Below, piece by piece: positions 1-8,558 of a DNA stretch of 64,000 nt. Source of the DNA: Alphaproteobacteria bacterium (lineage in GTDB: Bacteria > Pseudomonadota > Alphaproteobacteria > Paracaedibacterales > CAIULA01); assembly GCA_026400645.1 (NCBI GenBank), contig JAPLOP010000027.1:1-64000 (forward strand). Direction: 5' to 3'. Each line of letters begins with the position of its first letter. The first letter of the stretch is position 1. Made by a program: the position numbers and the translations under genes. The notes beneath the pieces were generated by a model. That model did no database searches, was not told the origin of the DNA, and was given only the letters and a program-made list of their open reading frames with translations.

Positions 1-1
1 A

Positions 2-1013
2 TCCGTCCTAAAAGATATCTCCCTGACTGTTGAAAGCGGGACAATTCTTGGAATCATCGGAAAAAGTGGCGCTGGGAAAAGCACCTTGCTCCGGTGTCTT
101 AATGGATTGGAAACGCCCGATGATGGTCATATCTTTTTTTGTGTCAATGTTCTGACGCAGATGACTGATGATGCGTTGTGTCAGGTTCGTCAAAAGATCG
201 GGTTTATTTTTCAATCGTTTAATTTGCTCAGCCGGCGGACAGTTTTTGAAAATGTGGCTCTTCCCCTAGAGCTCCTTGGTTTGGATCACCAAAACTCTCG
301 ATCGGGTGGGGCTGTACTCCAAGCGCGATTCATACCCAAGTCAGCTTAGTGGGGGGCAACGTCAACGCGTTGCTATTGCGCGCGCATTGGTCACGGAATC
401 GCAGTTGCTTTTGTGTGATGAATTTGCGCGCGCATTGGTCACGGAATCGCAGTTGCTTTTGTGTGATGAATTTACGTCAGCCCTGGATCCCGAAACGACA
501 TTGGATATTCTGGCGTTGTTACGGAAACTTAACCGTGATCTTGGTATCACGATTGTTTTTGTGACGCATGACATTGGCGTGATCAAGGAACTTGCGGACG
601 ATATCTGTGTTCTGGATCATGGGAAGATTGTTGAAAATGGTCCTGTGACGCAGGTGTTAGCATCGCCACACCATCCGGTGACGCAGTCCTTGTTGGCGGA
701 ATTGTTCCATGATAATTTGCCCCAGTTTATCCAGGATCAGCTGCACGAAACCCCGATGCCACAAGACGATATCATCTTGAAATTGATTTTTGGTCCAAAA
801 AGCTCCACTAAGCCGTTGATTTCAATGCTCTCTCAGCAATGGCAAGTGTCGATTAATATCATTGTTGGTAGCCTGAATCACATTCATACTGAAACCTTTG
901 GGCATTTGGTGATATCGATCCCGTTCATGCCGGAGCCCATCGATCAGATGATTTCTTTTTTGAAAAATCACCAGGTCTGCGTTCAAAAAATAGGGTACAT
1001 CCAATGGGCATGA
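2..1013 (+). pseudogene. metN: Methionine ABC transporter ATP-binding protein MetN, frameshifted and internally duplicated; 5' end outside the window
   Basis: MetN powers uptake of methionine through MetI. The frame entering from the window edge holds Walker A (GKSGAGKST, nt 59-85) and the Q-loop region (FIFQSFNLL), and reads to LPLELLGL near nt 285. The homology then continues in the next frame (DRVGLYSKRDSYPSQLSGGQ), so the ABC signature, Walker B, H-loop (FVTHD) and C-terminal NIL domain are out of frame with Walker A. Some 15 or so residues normally found between the halves also seem to be missing, so a deletion with frameshift is likely. In addition, nt 376-473 hold a 48-bp direct tandem duplication that repeats ARALVTESQLLLCDEF, giving two Walker B segments; the expected DEA is DEF in both. 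The 3' ORF (276-1013) overlaps metI. The family assignment is secure. Inactivity is inferred from the two lesions; an assembly error at the short repeat remains possible. Confidence 0.85.
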
Positions 1014-1648
1014 ATCAACTGATTGTGCAAAGCCTTTATGAAACGGTGGCGATGGTCTTTGGGTCAACCGCGATTGGTCTGGCCCTGGGGATATACCTTG
1101 GGACAACCCTGTTTAATATGTCGCAACAGGGGTTGAAACCTAATGCAGGGCTGTATGAATCGCTCAGCTTTTTGGTGAATAGCGCGCGATCGATTCCGTA
1201 TATTATTCTGACGGTTTTATTGATTCCTGTGACGCGTTTTTTGATCGGGACGTCCATTGGAACGGGGGCGGCCATTATCCCCCTTAGCATTGCGGCGGTG
1301 TTGCTGATTGCGCGCTGTACCGAAGACGCCCTTCAATCCGTGCCAAAGGGGTTGATTGAGGTTGGGCATTCATTGGGCGCAAAACCACAGGATATTATCT
1401 GGAAGATTATCTTTCCAGAGGCATTGCCCCCCATTATTTCGGGCGTTACAACCGTCATGATTAATATCGTTGGATATTCGGCAATGGCCGGTACCGTCGG
1501 CGGAGGTGGATTGGGGGATCTTGCTATCCGGTACGGTTATCAGCGCTATGATACGGTTTTGATGGTTCTGATCGTGGTGATTATCTTTGCGTTGGTTCAG
1601 GCGATTCAAATGATTGGGCAATGGCTGACTAATAAATGCCGTCATTGA
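1004..1648 (+). CDS. metI: Methionine ABC transporter permease MetI
   Basis: Inner-membrane permease of the MetNIQ D/L-methionine importer, 214 aa, close to the usual length of about 217. It has five hydrophobic segments. The permease EAA loop is visible at about residues 117-147 (GLIEVGHSLGAKPQD, then PEALPPIISG), and the Gly-rich VGGGGLGDLAIRYGY near residues 165-180 is typical of MetI. The start at 1004 overlaps the metN 3' end; the next in-frame ATG (1010) makes an ATGA overlap with the metN stop and may be the true start, a sign of translational coupling. metN just upstream is disrupted, so this intact permease may have lost its ATPase unless another one substitutes. No metQ is seen downstream; it may lie to the left of the window. 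Confidence 0.9.
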   Translation: MGMNQLIVQSLYETVAMVFGSTAIGLALGIYLGTTLFNMSQQGLKPNAGLYESLSFLVNSARSIPYIILTVLLIPVTRFLIGTSIGTGAAIIPLSIAAVLLIARCTEDALQSVPKGLIEVGHSLGAKPQDIIWKIIFPEALPPIISGVTTVMINIVGYSAMAGTVGGGGLGDLAIRYGYQRYDTVLMVLIVVIIFALVQAIQMIGQWLTNKCRH

Positions 1649-1657
1649 TGGGCGTTC

Positions 1658-2077
1658 ATGTCTCGTAATCTGATTCGGTCCCTTGTTATACTCAGCAAGC
1701 TGGAGCAACAGGCGATTGACGAACTGCGTGTAAAAATCACAATCCTTCAAAACCAGATTGATGCCATTCAGCACGCTTTGGATGCTCAACAAGAAAAACG
1801 ACAAGCTGAATTCAAGATCCTGGCAACGGCTTCGCAGCCATCTCGTACTTTTTCCATTTATATTGAAAACGAAGAAAAAAAACGCCAAGACGCTGTGGAA
1901 TCCCTGCGACGCTTTGAGGGGGAGTATGGTGAATTGCAGGATAAATTACGCGATCATTATGGGACCCTAAAAGGATACGAATCCCTGATTGAAAAGAAGA
2001 ACCAGGCCCTGGTTCAGGAGGAAAAGAAAGCAGAGCAAACAATTTTAGATGAAATTGCCTTAAATAGAATTAAATAA
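1658..2077 (+). CDS. Small coiled-coil protein, FliJ-like
   Basis: A 139-aa, highly charged, almost wholly helical protein that follows metI by 9 nt. Heptad-like patterns run through residues 15-55 (LEQQAIDELRVKITILQNQ) and 70-130, split by a short Ser/Thr/Pro stretch. Length and composition resemble FliJ/YscO-type export chaperones of flagellar and type III systems, and flagellar genes occur elsewhere in the window, but there is no diagnostic motif and the neighbours are transport genes. The coding call is fair because the frame is open throughout and has good spacing; the FliJ likeness is only a suggestion. Confidence 0.55.
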   Translation: MSRNLIRSLVILSKLEQQAIDELRVKITILQNQIDAIQHALDAQQEKRQAEFKILATASQPSRTFSIYIENEEKKRQDAVESLRRFEGEYGELQDKLRDHYGTLKGYESLIEKKNQALVQEEKKAEQTILDEIALNRIK

Positions 2078-2169
2078 TTAATTTTCAATGTTAACACTAT
2101 TTTAAGTACTTAATGATCTAATATGAATTAGAAATGAAAGTTAATACTAATTCTATTGGAGTCTGCCAT

Positions 2170-2589
2170 ATGATCAATTTTATTAAAATGTTGAGCTTGA
2201 TGCTGATGTTGCATGAGGCTGTTTGTGCCAGCGACCCTGCTTTGTGCCCGGATAGCGACGATGATGGGGGTGCGATTATTAGCAAATATTTTTCAACGCT
2301 TTATATCCCGGCCAACATGCCGGTGGCGGAGCAGACCCCCCTGCCATCGGGTATATCGACCCCGTTATTATCAACGCCGGTCGATCACGCCGATAATAAG
2401 ATTCAGATTACGCTTGAAAAAATAACTCCGTTTCATGCGGGAAAAGGATTGGCACTTGTCAGCATAGAGGATTTTCTTGCAGCCCTTAAGGGAAAAATAG
2501 AGGAGGAAGAAATCCACTTAATTCAAGCAGACCTTAATGATGCATTTGCCCAGCAAGTTCGGGACACATCTTTGTTGGATCGTAAATAA
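2170..2589 (+). CDS. Secreted protein of unknown function
   Basis: About 139 aa. I chose the ATG at 2170 over the upstream in-frame ATG at 2134 because a Shine-Dalgarno-like TTGGAGTC lies just before it and the product then begins with a normal signal peptide (MINFIKMLSLMLMLHEAVCA). The mature part opens with an acidic patch (CPDSDDDGG), has a Pro/Thr-rich linker and ends with a helical, acidic segment (GKIEEEEIHLIQADL). I recognise no domain. It sits beside another secreted orphan (2700-4493), so both may be lineage-specific exported proteins. Confidence 0.6.
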   Translation: MINFIKMLSLMLMLHEAVCASDPALCPDSDDDGGAIISKYFSTLYIPANMPVAEQTPLPSGISTPLLSTPVDHADNKIQITLEKITPFHAGKGLALVSIEDFLAALKGKIEEEEIHLIQADLNDAFAQQVRDTSLLDRK

Positions 2590-2699
2590 GTCTCGTTAAG
2601 CATGCGGACGATTCATAAAAGTTTTCTGAATTTAAACTAAAAATTCATCAATTTTGATTTATCCTTAATGTAGCGTGTGATTTTTTATTCGGTGTTTTT

Positions 2700-4493
2700 G
2701 TGATTTTTCGTTTTTTGGTTCTTGTTTGTTTTTCGGTCTTATCGCTTGGATCCGTTTCTGGTATCTATGCATCCTCGTCAGATCATGAGGCAAGCTCTAT
2801 CATAGAAAGCAGTTTTGCTGGCTCAAGGCAGGAGAATATAGATGAAATTTTTTTGGGACATCCGTGTAATGTATGCTTTCCTGATTCATTGCGGCGAATA
2901 CCTGAATTGCGTAATGAGGCAATCGAATGCCTTGTTCGGCTATGCAGCAATCAATTGGACAAGTTATTTCGGGGTGACCTGTCGTCAAAAATAGATATTG
3001 ATATGTTAATGCGGGAAAGGCTAATGGCTGCCCTAGAGGAGGGTGCTTTTTCCCACAATGACCCATTTTCGTTTACGGCTTATTCTGTTCTGCGCGACTA
3101 TATGCAAATTGGTTCGAAAACGACTGTGCTTGGTTTTCTGGAGCGTTCCAATGCGAAACATCGCAATACAGTTTCTATGGCATATTCATGGAAAACAAAT
3201 CCGCTTGGTATAGAGGCCTATAAAAAACCATGGGGTGAATTATGCGCAGAGGATCAGGGGAAAATCCTGCTTTATGCAGATTGTGGATCTATGCTTTTTC
3301 AATCTATTTGTATGCGTTCTTTGATTTTGGGTTGTGATCCAAGTGGATTCGAGAAGGAATTATGGCAATGCATGAATAATCAATGGCAGACAGCATTTGA
3401 TTTTTTTGTCGATTATTATGCACATCGATTGAAAAGTTCACAAACGCAGCAAGGCCAGGACCATCTGCGGGGGCGCATCCTGAACCACATTCATGAAAGC
3501 CCGCGGGCTCAGGAATGGATTGCGAAAGAACTTATCAAAGATGTACCCAATCAGTTTCTTTTGGGAATCTTTAAAGATCAATACAACTTGGATTCGAATC
3601 TTGGTCCGATAGAGTCAATGATGGCGGTCTCCTCCTCTTGTATGTACCCCGCATTCTGGGGGTGCCTTTCTGAGCTTGTCTCCTTAAAGAAAGGTTTGTG
3701 GGCCGAAAAAACAGATGGTAGCAGACTGATTACTTTGGAGGCTTGGCAAAATTATTGTCTTGTCGTGCGAAAAAACAAGGCGTGCGCCGGTGTTATTGGG
3801 GATGCATTGGCGGCAGCTGTCAGTAGCAGTGACCCCATTATGAGTATGGGATTCAGTGCAAAAATGCCAATCGAGAGGGCGGCATACCTTGAAAAACTGA
3901 CGGACACCAGCAAGCTAGCTAATGAAATCATGGTACAGGCCATGATTGGCAATTATTTGGGGTATCCCTATCAGACTATTCGCGATTATTTTGGTATAGG
4001 TTCAGAGACCAGCGTCGAACAGGCGCAAAAAATACAGCTAAAAGGTGATTCTATTTTTGATAAGATTTTATCTTGCACATCTTGCTCAACAACAGAGGCA
4101 GAAAATTCGGATGATCAAGTTCAGTTCGTTGAGCAGTCAAATCGTGACATCAGGAATCGTCTGCTTTCGTCCTGTTTTACGCTGGGGATTCAAACGGCCA
4201 GTCCCTTGGCCAGGAAATTTTGGATGGGTGATCCCAATGCAGAACAAGAGAGTCAGCAAAAAGGAATGTTGGTGACCCTTGTTGATCAGTTGGAGCAAGA
4301 GGAAGCGAAAAACAGAACAGAAAATAGAAGCATGGCAAAAGTTTTTCCCGAAACACAAGATCAACATCAGGAGGCTAAGCGCCAATTAAGAGAGCTTTTT
4401 ACGGTCGCATTTGATATTGCTGAGATTTTTACGATTGAAAATGCCTCCCTGCCACGGGAATGCATGGATCCCGCCACGCTTTTAGCAAGGTAG
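2700..4493 (+). CDS. Large secreted protein of unknown function with an internal repeat
   Basis: A 597-aa protein read from a GTG start at 2700. It begins with a clear signal peptide (MIFRFLVLVCFSVLSLGSVS, likely cut near residue 24). The mature part is rich in Cys, Trp and Met compared with its neighbours, which suits a folded exported protein. The phrase RDYMQIGSKTTV (residues about 132-143) recurs as RDYFGIGSETSV (about 428-439), suggesting two related halves. Other features are an acidic Gln/Glu-rich helical stretch near the C terminus (QLEQEEAKNRTENRS, about residues 530-550) and a Cys cluster CTSCST near residue 460. No known family is recognised. Because it is secreted, unique and large, a host-interaction role is possible but unproven. 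Confidence 0.65.
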   Translation: MIFRFLVLVCFSVLSLGSVSGIYASSSDHEASSIIESSFAGSRQENIDEIFLGHPCNVCFPDSLRRIPELRNEAIECLVRLCSNQLDKLFRGDLSSKIDIDMLMRERLMAALEEGAFSHNDPFSFTAYSVLRDYMQIGSKTTVLGFLERSNAKHRNTVSMAYSWKTNPLGIEAYKKPWGELCAEDQGKILLYADCGSMLFQSICMRSLILGCDPSGFEKELWQCMNNQWQTAFDFFVDYYAHRLKSSQTQQGQDHLRGRILNHIHESPRAQEWIAKELIKDVPNQFLLGIFKDQYNLDSNLGPIESMMAVSSSCMYPAFWGCLSELVSLKKGLWAEKTDGSRLITLEAWQNYCLVVRKNKACAGVIGDALAAAVSSSDPIMSMGFSAKMPIERAAYLEKLTDTSKLANEIMVQAMIGNYLGYPYQTIRDYFGIGSETSVEQAQKIQLKGDSIFDKILSCTSCSTTEAENSDDQVQFVEQSNRDIRNRLLSSCFTLGIQTASPLARKFWMGDPNAEQESQQKGMLVTLVDQLEQEEAKNRTENRSMAKVFPETQDQHQEAKRQLRELFTVAFDIAEIFTIENASLPRECMDPATLLAR

Positions 4494-4636
4494 AATTTTG
4501 CAGCCAAACCGAATAAAAGATAGTGATCAACACAACAGATTCCAATGTCCATCCCATCAAACGCTATGACAAAGTTTGTTTTTGGTTTATGATCGTTGCA
4601 ATATTAGGCAACAGTTATCCAGGGTAAAAGTCGTTG

Positions 4637-7600
4637 ATGTTTTCCACTTCTTCTCGTCACTCAAAAATGATCACTATGAAACGCAATAAATGGGATGAGA
4701 TTTTCGATCATTATCGCTTACCGGAACCGGTGGCTGTCCAAAAACTGCTGGAAAAAACAATTTTCTCCGAGGAGCAGTTTGAAAAAATCGAACAGCACGC
4801 AGTGGATCTTATTCAAAAGGTGCGCCAACAAAAATTAAAAGCATTTAGCATCGAAAGCTTTTTGCAAATGCATCAGCTGAGCAGCCAAGAAGGGCTTGCC
4901 ATGATGTGCCTGGCGGAGGCACTTTTGCGTATTCCCGATTCAACAACGAAAACACAATTTATCCGGGATAAAATAACATCGGGGGATTGGACCAATCAAA
5001 ACAATTCCGATGAAGAAGGGTTCATAGCCCGCTTAACGAACCTTGGGTTGTTGGCAACCAGTAAGGTCCTAAGTTGTGGATTTGAGTCACAAGGTATTTT
5101 CGCGACGATTGCATCCCTGACACGACGTTTTGGCGAGCCTGTCATTCGACAAATCATGGCACAGGCCGTTAAAATCATGGGCCAGCAATTTGTGACGGCG
5201 GAAACCATTGAAAAAGCTATTGCCCGGGCTCCTGCCCTTGAGGATCTTGGGTACCGATATTCCTATGACATGCTGGGCGAGGGGGCCCGCACCAAAAAAG
5301 ATGCGCAACGATACCTCGAATCTTATTTGCATGCGGCAACTATTATTGGTCACTCTGTTACCGACAAGGCAGTCGATGTTTTTTCGGTGCCCAGTTTATC
5401 GGTTAAATTGTCGGCGCTGCATCCCCGTTACGAACTGGCAAAGCACGAAAGAGTCATGGCAGAGCTTTTGCCGAATGTTCTGCAGATTGCCCAAAAATGT
5501 AAAGAATTGGGGATTGGATTAACAATCGACGCCGAGGAAACCGAACGGTTGACGCTGTCCCTAAAAATGTTCGACGCCTTGTTTTCGCATCCTGATTTGG
5601 CAGGGTGGGATGGATTGGGTTTGGCAGTTCAAGCCTATCAAAAACGGGCGCCTGTTGTGATTGATTGGCTGATCGAATTGGCCGAACGGAATCAAAAGCG
5701 CATGGGCATTCGTTTGGTCAAGGGTGCGTATTGGGATTCAGAAATCAAAAAATCCCAAGAACGTGGTTTGTCCGATTATCCTGTTTATACCCAAAAAATC
5801 CATACGGATTTATCTTATTTAACCTGTGCCAATAAAATGTTGGATGGGGCTGCATGGATTTATCCACAATTCGCTACGCATAATGCCTATACGGTGGCTG
5901 CGATTCAGGAGCTTGCCCGCAGCAAAGATGTGCAGGCCTATGAATTTCAAAAGTTGCACGGTATGGGCGAATCCCTTTATCAGCAAATTACTGACAAAAC
6001 CACTGAACCAACAGGCTATCCGTCGACCCCCTGTCGTATTTATGCGCCCGTTGGGGAATATCGTGATTTGTTGGCCTATCTGGTTCGGCGTCTGCTTGAA
6101 AATGGCGCGAACAGTTCGTTTGTGAATCAAATTCATGATCCAAAATTCCCGATCAGCCGGCTGATTACCAATCCAATTTACGAGGCTGAGGCTTTAAAAG
6201 GTGCTTCGCATCCAGCGATTCCGTTGCCAAAGGATATGCTACTTCCCCATCGGGACAATTCAATTGGGTTGGATTTGTGGAACGAAATCAGTATTAAAGA
6301 CATTGAAAAATCCCTGGCGTCCCTTCCGGCAGAATTGGATCCCGTGCTGCCCACGCCGGAAAATGTGGTACATCAGGCGGTTGATATCGGCTGCCTTCAT
6401 TATGAAAAATGGAGCCGCACCTCGGTTGAAAATCGTGCCCTTATTATCGAACGGTTTGGGTTGATGCTCCAACAGAACTGCCAACAGCTGATGAATCTTT
6501 TGGTCAAGGAAGCTGGAAAAACCGTTCCGGATGCTGTTTCTGAAATCAGAGAGGCGATAGATTTTTGTTATTATTATGCGAATCAAGCGCGGTCTTATCA
6601 AACGCGGCCGCATCCTTTGCCCGGGCCAACGGGCGAAGTCAATCAGCTGAGCTATCATAGCCGTGGTGTTTTTGTGTGCATCAGCCCCTGGAATTTCCCC
6701 CTGGCAATTTTTGTGGGACAGGTCGTCGCAGCGCTTGTGACCGGAAATTGCGTGATTGCAAAAACGGCTGAACAAACACCACGGGTTGCGCAACTGGCTA
6801 TCGATTTGGCGTATCAAGCCGGAATCCCTCAGGGTGTGTTGCAGTTTATTAAGGTTCCTGGCGTTCGTCTGTCGGAGGTTATTTTACAAGATCCCCGCAT
6901 TGCTGGCGTTGCTTTTACGGGATCAACAGATGCTGCGCGTCATATTAACATGACAATCGCCCAAAGGAATGGACCTATCATCCCTCTTATTGCAGAAACG
7001 GGTGGCATTAATGTCATGATTGTGGATTCGTCGGCCTTGTCAGAGCAGGTCGTTGTGGATATCATGACATCCGCCTTTCAAAGTGCGGGTCAGCGGTGTT
7101 CATCGTTGCGTCTTTTGTTGGTTCAAAATGACATTGCTGATTATGTTCTTGAGATGTTAAAGGGCGCGATGGCTGAACTTGAGCTGGGTGATCCTGTTTT
7201 GATGTGCACAGACGTTGGCCCCGTGATCGACGCCAGGGCTAAAGACGATTTATTGCAGTATGTGGCAGAGCTTGAGCAAAACCCAGATCACGCACGCTTA
7301 TTGTATCGGTGTGAATTGCCAGAATCGTTGGAAAGCGGTAATTTCGTGGCGCCGCAATTGTGGCAACTATCATCGGTCAGGGACCTCACCAAAGAAATTT
7401 TTGGTCCCATCCTGCATTTGGTTAGCTACAAGGGGGAATACCTGGACCAAGTTTTGCAAGATATTAATTCGACCGGATATGGGTTGACGTTGGGTCTTCA
7501 CAGCCGTTTGGAATCCACCATTCAGCAAGTTTATTCCAAGGCGCGCGTTGGAAACATCTATGTTAACCGCAATATGATTGGTGCCGTTGTTGGGGTTCAA

Positions 7601-7741
7601 CCCTTTGGCGGGGAGGGGTTATCCGGAACGGGGCCAAAGGCCGGTGGGCCGAATTATTTGCTTCGGTTCATGGCGGAAAAAACATTCACCCAGGACACAA
7701 CCGCCGCGGGTGGAAATGCATCATTGTTGGCGGTTTCTTGA
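4637..7741 (+). CDS. putA: Bifunctional proline dehydrogenase / delta-1-pyrroline-5-carboxylate dehydrogenase PutA
   Basis: Oxidises proline to glutamate in two steps, feeding electrons to quinone and NAD. 1034 aa from the ATG at 4637 (a TTG lies directly before it). The N-terminal proline dehydrogenase domain spans about residues 180-490, with SVKLSALHPRYE, IRLVKGAYWDSEIKKSQ and YEFQKLHGMGE typical of the FAD barrel. The aldehyde dehydrogenase domain spans about 560-1010, with SPWNFPLAIF, the catalytic Glu in LIAETGG (about E787), the nucleophile Cys in AGQRCSSLR (about C821) and the end motif QPFGGEGLSGTGPKAGG. There is no N-terminal ribbon-helix-helix domain and no long C-terminal domain, so this is the short, non-DNA-binding PutA type. 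It is monocistronic; radC lies convergently downstream beyond a short repeat element. Confidence 0.97.
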   Translation: MFSTSSRHSKMITMKRNKWDEIFDHYRLPEPVAVQKLLEKTIFSEEQFEKIEQHAVDLIQKVRQQKLKAFSIESFLQMHQLSSQEGLAMMCLAEALLRIPDSTTKTQFIRDKITSGDWTNQNNSDEEGFIARLTNLGLLATSKVLSCGFESQGIFATIASLTRRFGEPVIRQIMAQAVKIMGQQFVTAETIEKAIARAPALEDLGYRYSYDMLGEGARTKKDAQRYLESYLHAATIIGHSVTDKAVDVFSVPSLSVKLSALHPRYELAKHERVMAELLPNVLQIAQKCKELGIGLTIDAEETERLTLSLKMFDALFSHPDLAGWDGLGLAVQAYQKRAPVVIDWLIELAERNQKRMGIRLVKGAYWDSEIKKSQERGLSDYPVYTQKIHTDLSYLTCANKMLDGAAWIYPQFATHNAYTVAAIQELARSKDVQAYEFQKLHGMGESLYQQITDKTTEPTGYPSTPCRIYAPVGEYRDLLAYLVRRLLENGANSSFVNQIHDPKFPISRLITNPIYEAEALKGASHPAIPLPKDMLLPHRDNSIGLDLWNEISIKDIEKSLASLPAELDPVLPTPENVVHQAVDIGCLHYEKWSRTSVENRALIIERFGLMLQQNCQQLMNLLVKEAGKTVPDAVSEIREAIDFCYYYANQARSYQTRPHPLPGPTGEVNQLSYHSRGVFVCISPWNFPLAIFVGQVVAALVTGNCVIAKTAEQTPRVAQLAIDLAYQAGIPQGVLQFIKVPGVRLSEVILQDPRIAGVAFTGSTDAARHINMTIAQRNGPIIPLIAETGGINVMIVDSSALSEQVVVDIMTSAFQSAGQRCSSLRLLLVQNDIADYVLEMLKGAMAELELGDPVLMCTDVGPVIDARAKDDLLQYVAELEQNPDHARLLYRCELPESLESGNFVAPQLWQLSSVRDLTKEIFGPILHLVSYKGEYLDQVLQDINSTGYGLTLGLHSRLESTIQQVYSKARVGNIYVNRNMIGAVVGVQPFGGEGLSGTGPKAGGPNYLLRFMAEKTFTQDTTAAGGNASLLAVS

Positions 7742-7758
7742 GGTATCGCACACAAAAG

Positions 7759-7844
7759 CTATTTTCACAAATGATCAAGTTTCCTGGAGGGTGAAGCAAG
7801 CGTAGCTATCCAGGATTCGTACGATTGGATTATGAAAATGGTAT
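7759..7844. repeat. Composite inverted-repeat element, short internally deleted copy (locus A)
   Basis: An 86-bp degenerate member of the dispersed family described at 50903-51049. The left arm reads ATTTTCACAAATGATCA then TTTCCTGGA; the right arm reads ATCCAGGA then ATTATGAAAATGGTAT, its inverted counterpart. The inner palindrome is mostly lost. It lies between the convergent genes putA and radC. Confidence 0.6.
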
Positions 7845-7874
7845 TTTTGTACCCGTCAAGCACCCAAAACCAAA

Positions 7875-8555
7875 CTACAGAATCCCCAGCGCCTTTAACG
7901 AAACATGACAATCCTTGCCAATAATAATATGGTCATGCAAAATTACACCCAATGCCTGCGCTGCTGCATTGGTTTGCCGCGTTATGTCGATGTCACTTTG
8001 CGATGGTGTCGGATCGCCGCTTGGGTGATTGTGCACCATAATCAGCGCGGATGCCCCAAGGTCCAGCGCACGCTTGATGATTTCCCTGGGGTACGATGGT
8101 GTGTGATCAACGGTACCGGTTTGCTGAACCTCTGCCGCAATCAGCTGATTTCGTTTATTCAGAAACAAAAGCCGAAGCTGTTCACGCATGTTGTACGTCA
8201 TGTGGGCATGGCAATAGTCCAATACCTTTTCCCAGTTAGAGAAAATCGGTTTCTTGATGACTTGTTGTTTTAATTGACGCTGTGCCAATGCTTGATGGAC
8301 TTTAAACGCATGACTGATTGCGGGGCCAACGCCGTCGATCTCCTGAATCAAGTGCGCATCAGCCTCTATCAGGGCGCCGATAGTCCCAAATCTATCCAAC
8401 AAAGCTTTTGCAATCGGCTTTGTATCGCCACGGGGAATGATCAGATACAAAAACATTTCCAAAACTTCGTAATCCGCCAATGATTCAGATCCGGTTTTGC
8501 CAAACCGTTCCTTTAGGCGCTGTCGGTGGCCATGGTAATGGGGGGATGATGGCAT
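7875..8555 (-). CDS. radC: RadC family JAMM-domain protein
   Basis: 226 aa, a normal length for RadC (about 220-230). An N-terminal helix-hairpin-helix-like segment (IQEIDGVGPAIS, residues 70-81) precedes the C-terminal MPN/JAMM metalloprotease-like domain, which carries the metal-binding pattern HNHPSGDPTPSQSD (residues 175-188). RadC proteins are widespread; the early link to DNA repair is doubtful and their biochemical role is unsettled. The gene starts just 3 nt after recN on the same strand, so the two are probably cotranscribed, a tie to DNA metabolism by context only. Confidence 0.92.
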   Translation of the reverse strand: MPSSPHYHGHRQRLKERFGKTGSESLADYEVLEMFLYLIIPRGDTKPIAKALLDRFGTIGALIEADAHLIQEIDGVGPAISHAFKVHQALAQRQLKQQVIKKPIFSNWEKVLDYCHAHMTYNMREQLRLLFLNKRNQLIAAEVQQTGTVDHTPSYPREIIKRALDLGASALIMVHNHPSGDPTPSQSDIDITRQTNAAAQALGVILHDHIIIGKDCHVSLKALGIL

Positions 8556-8558
8556 ATA

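Noticed and set aside
8-214. Minus-strand ORF over metN
   Set aside because: It is a shadow of the metN reading frame, with no independent family match.
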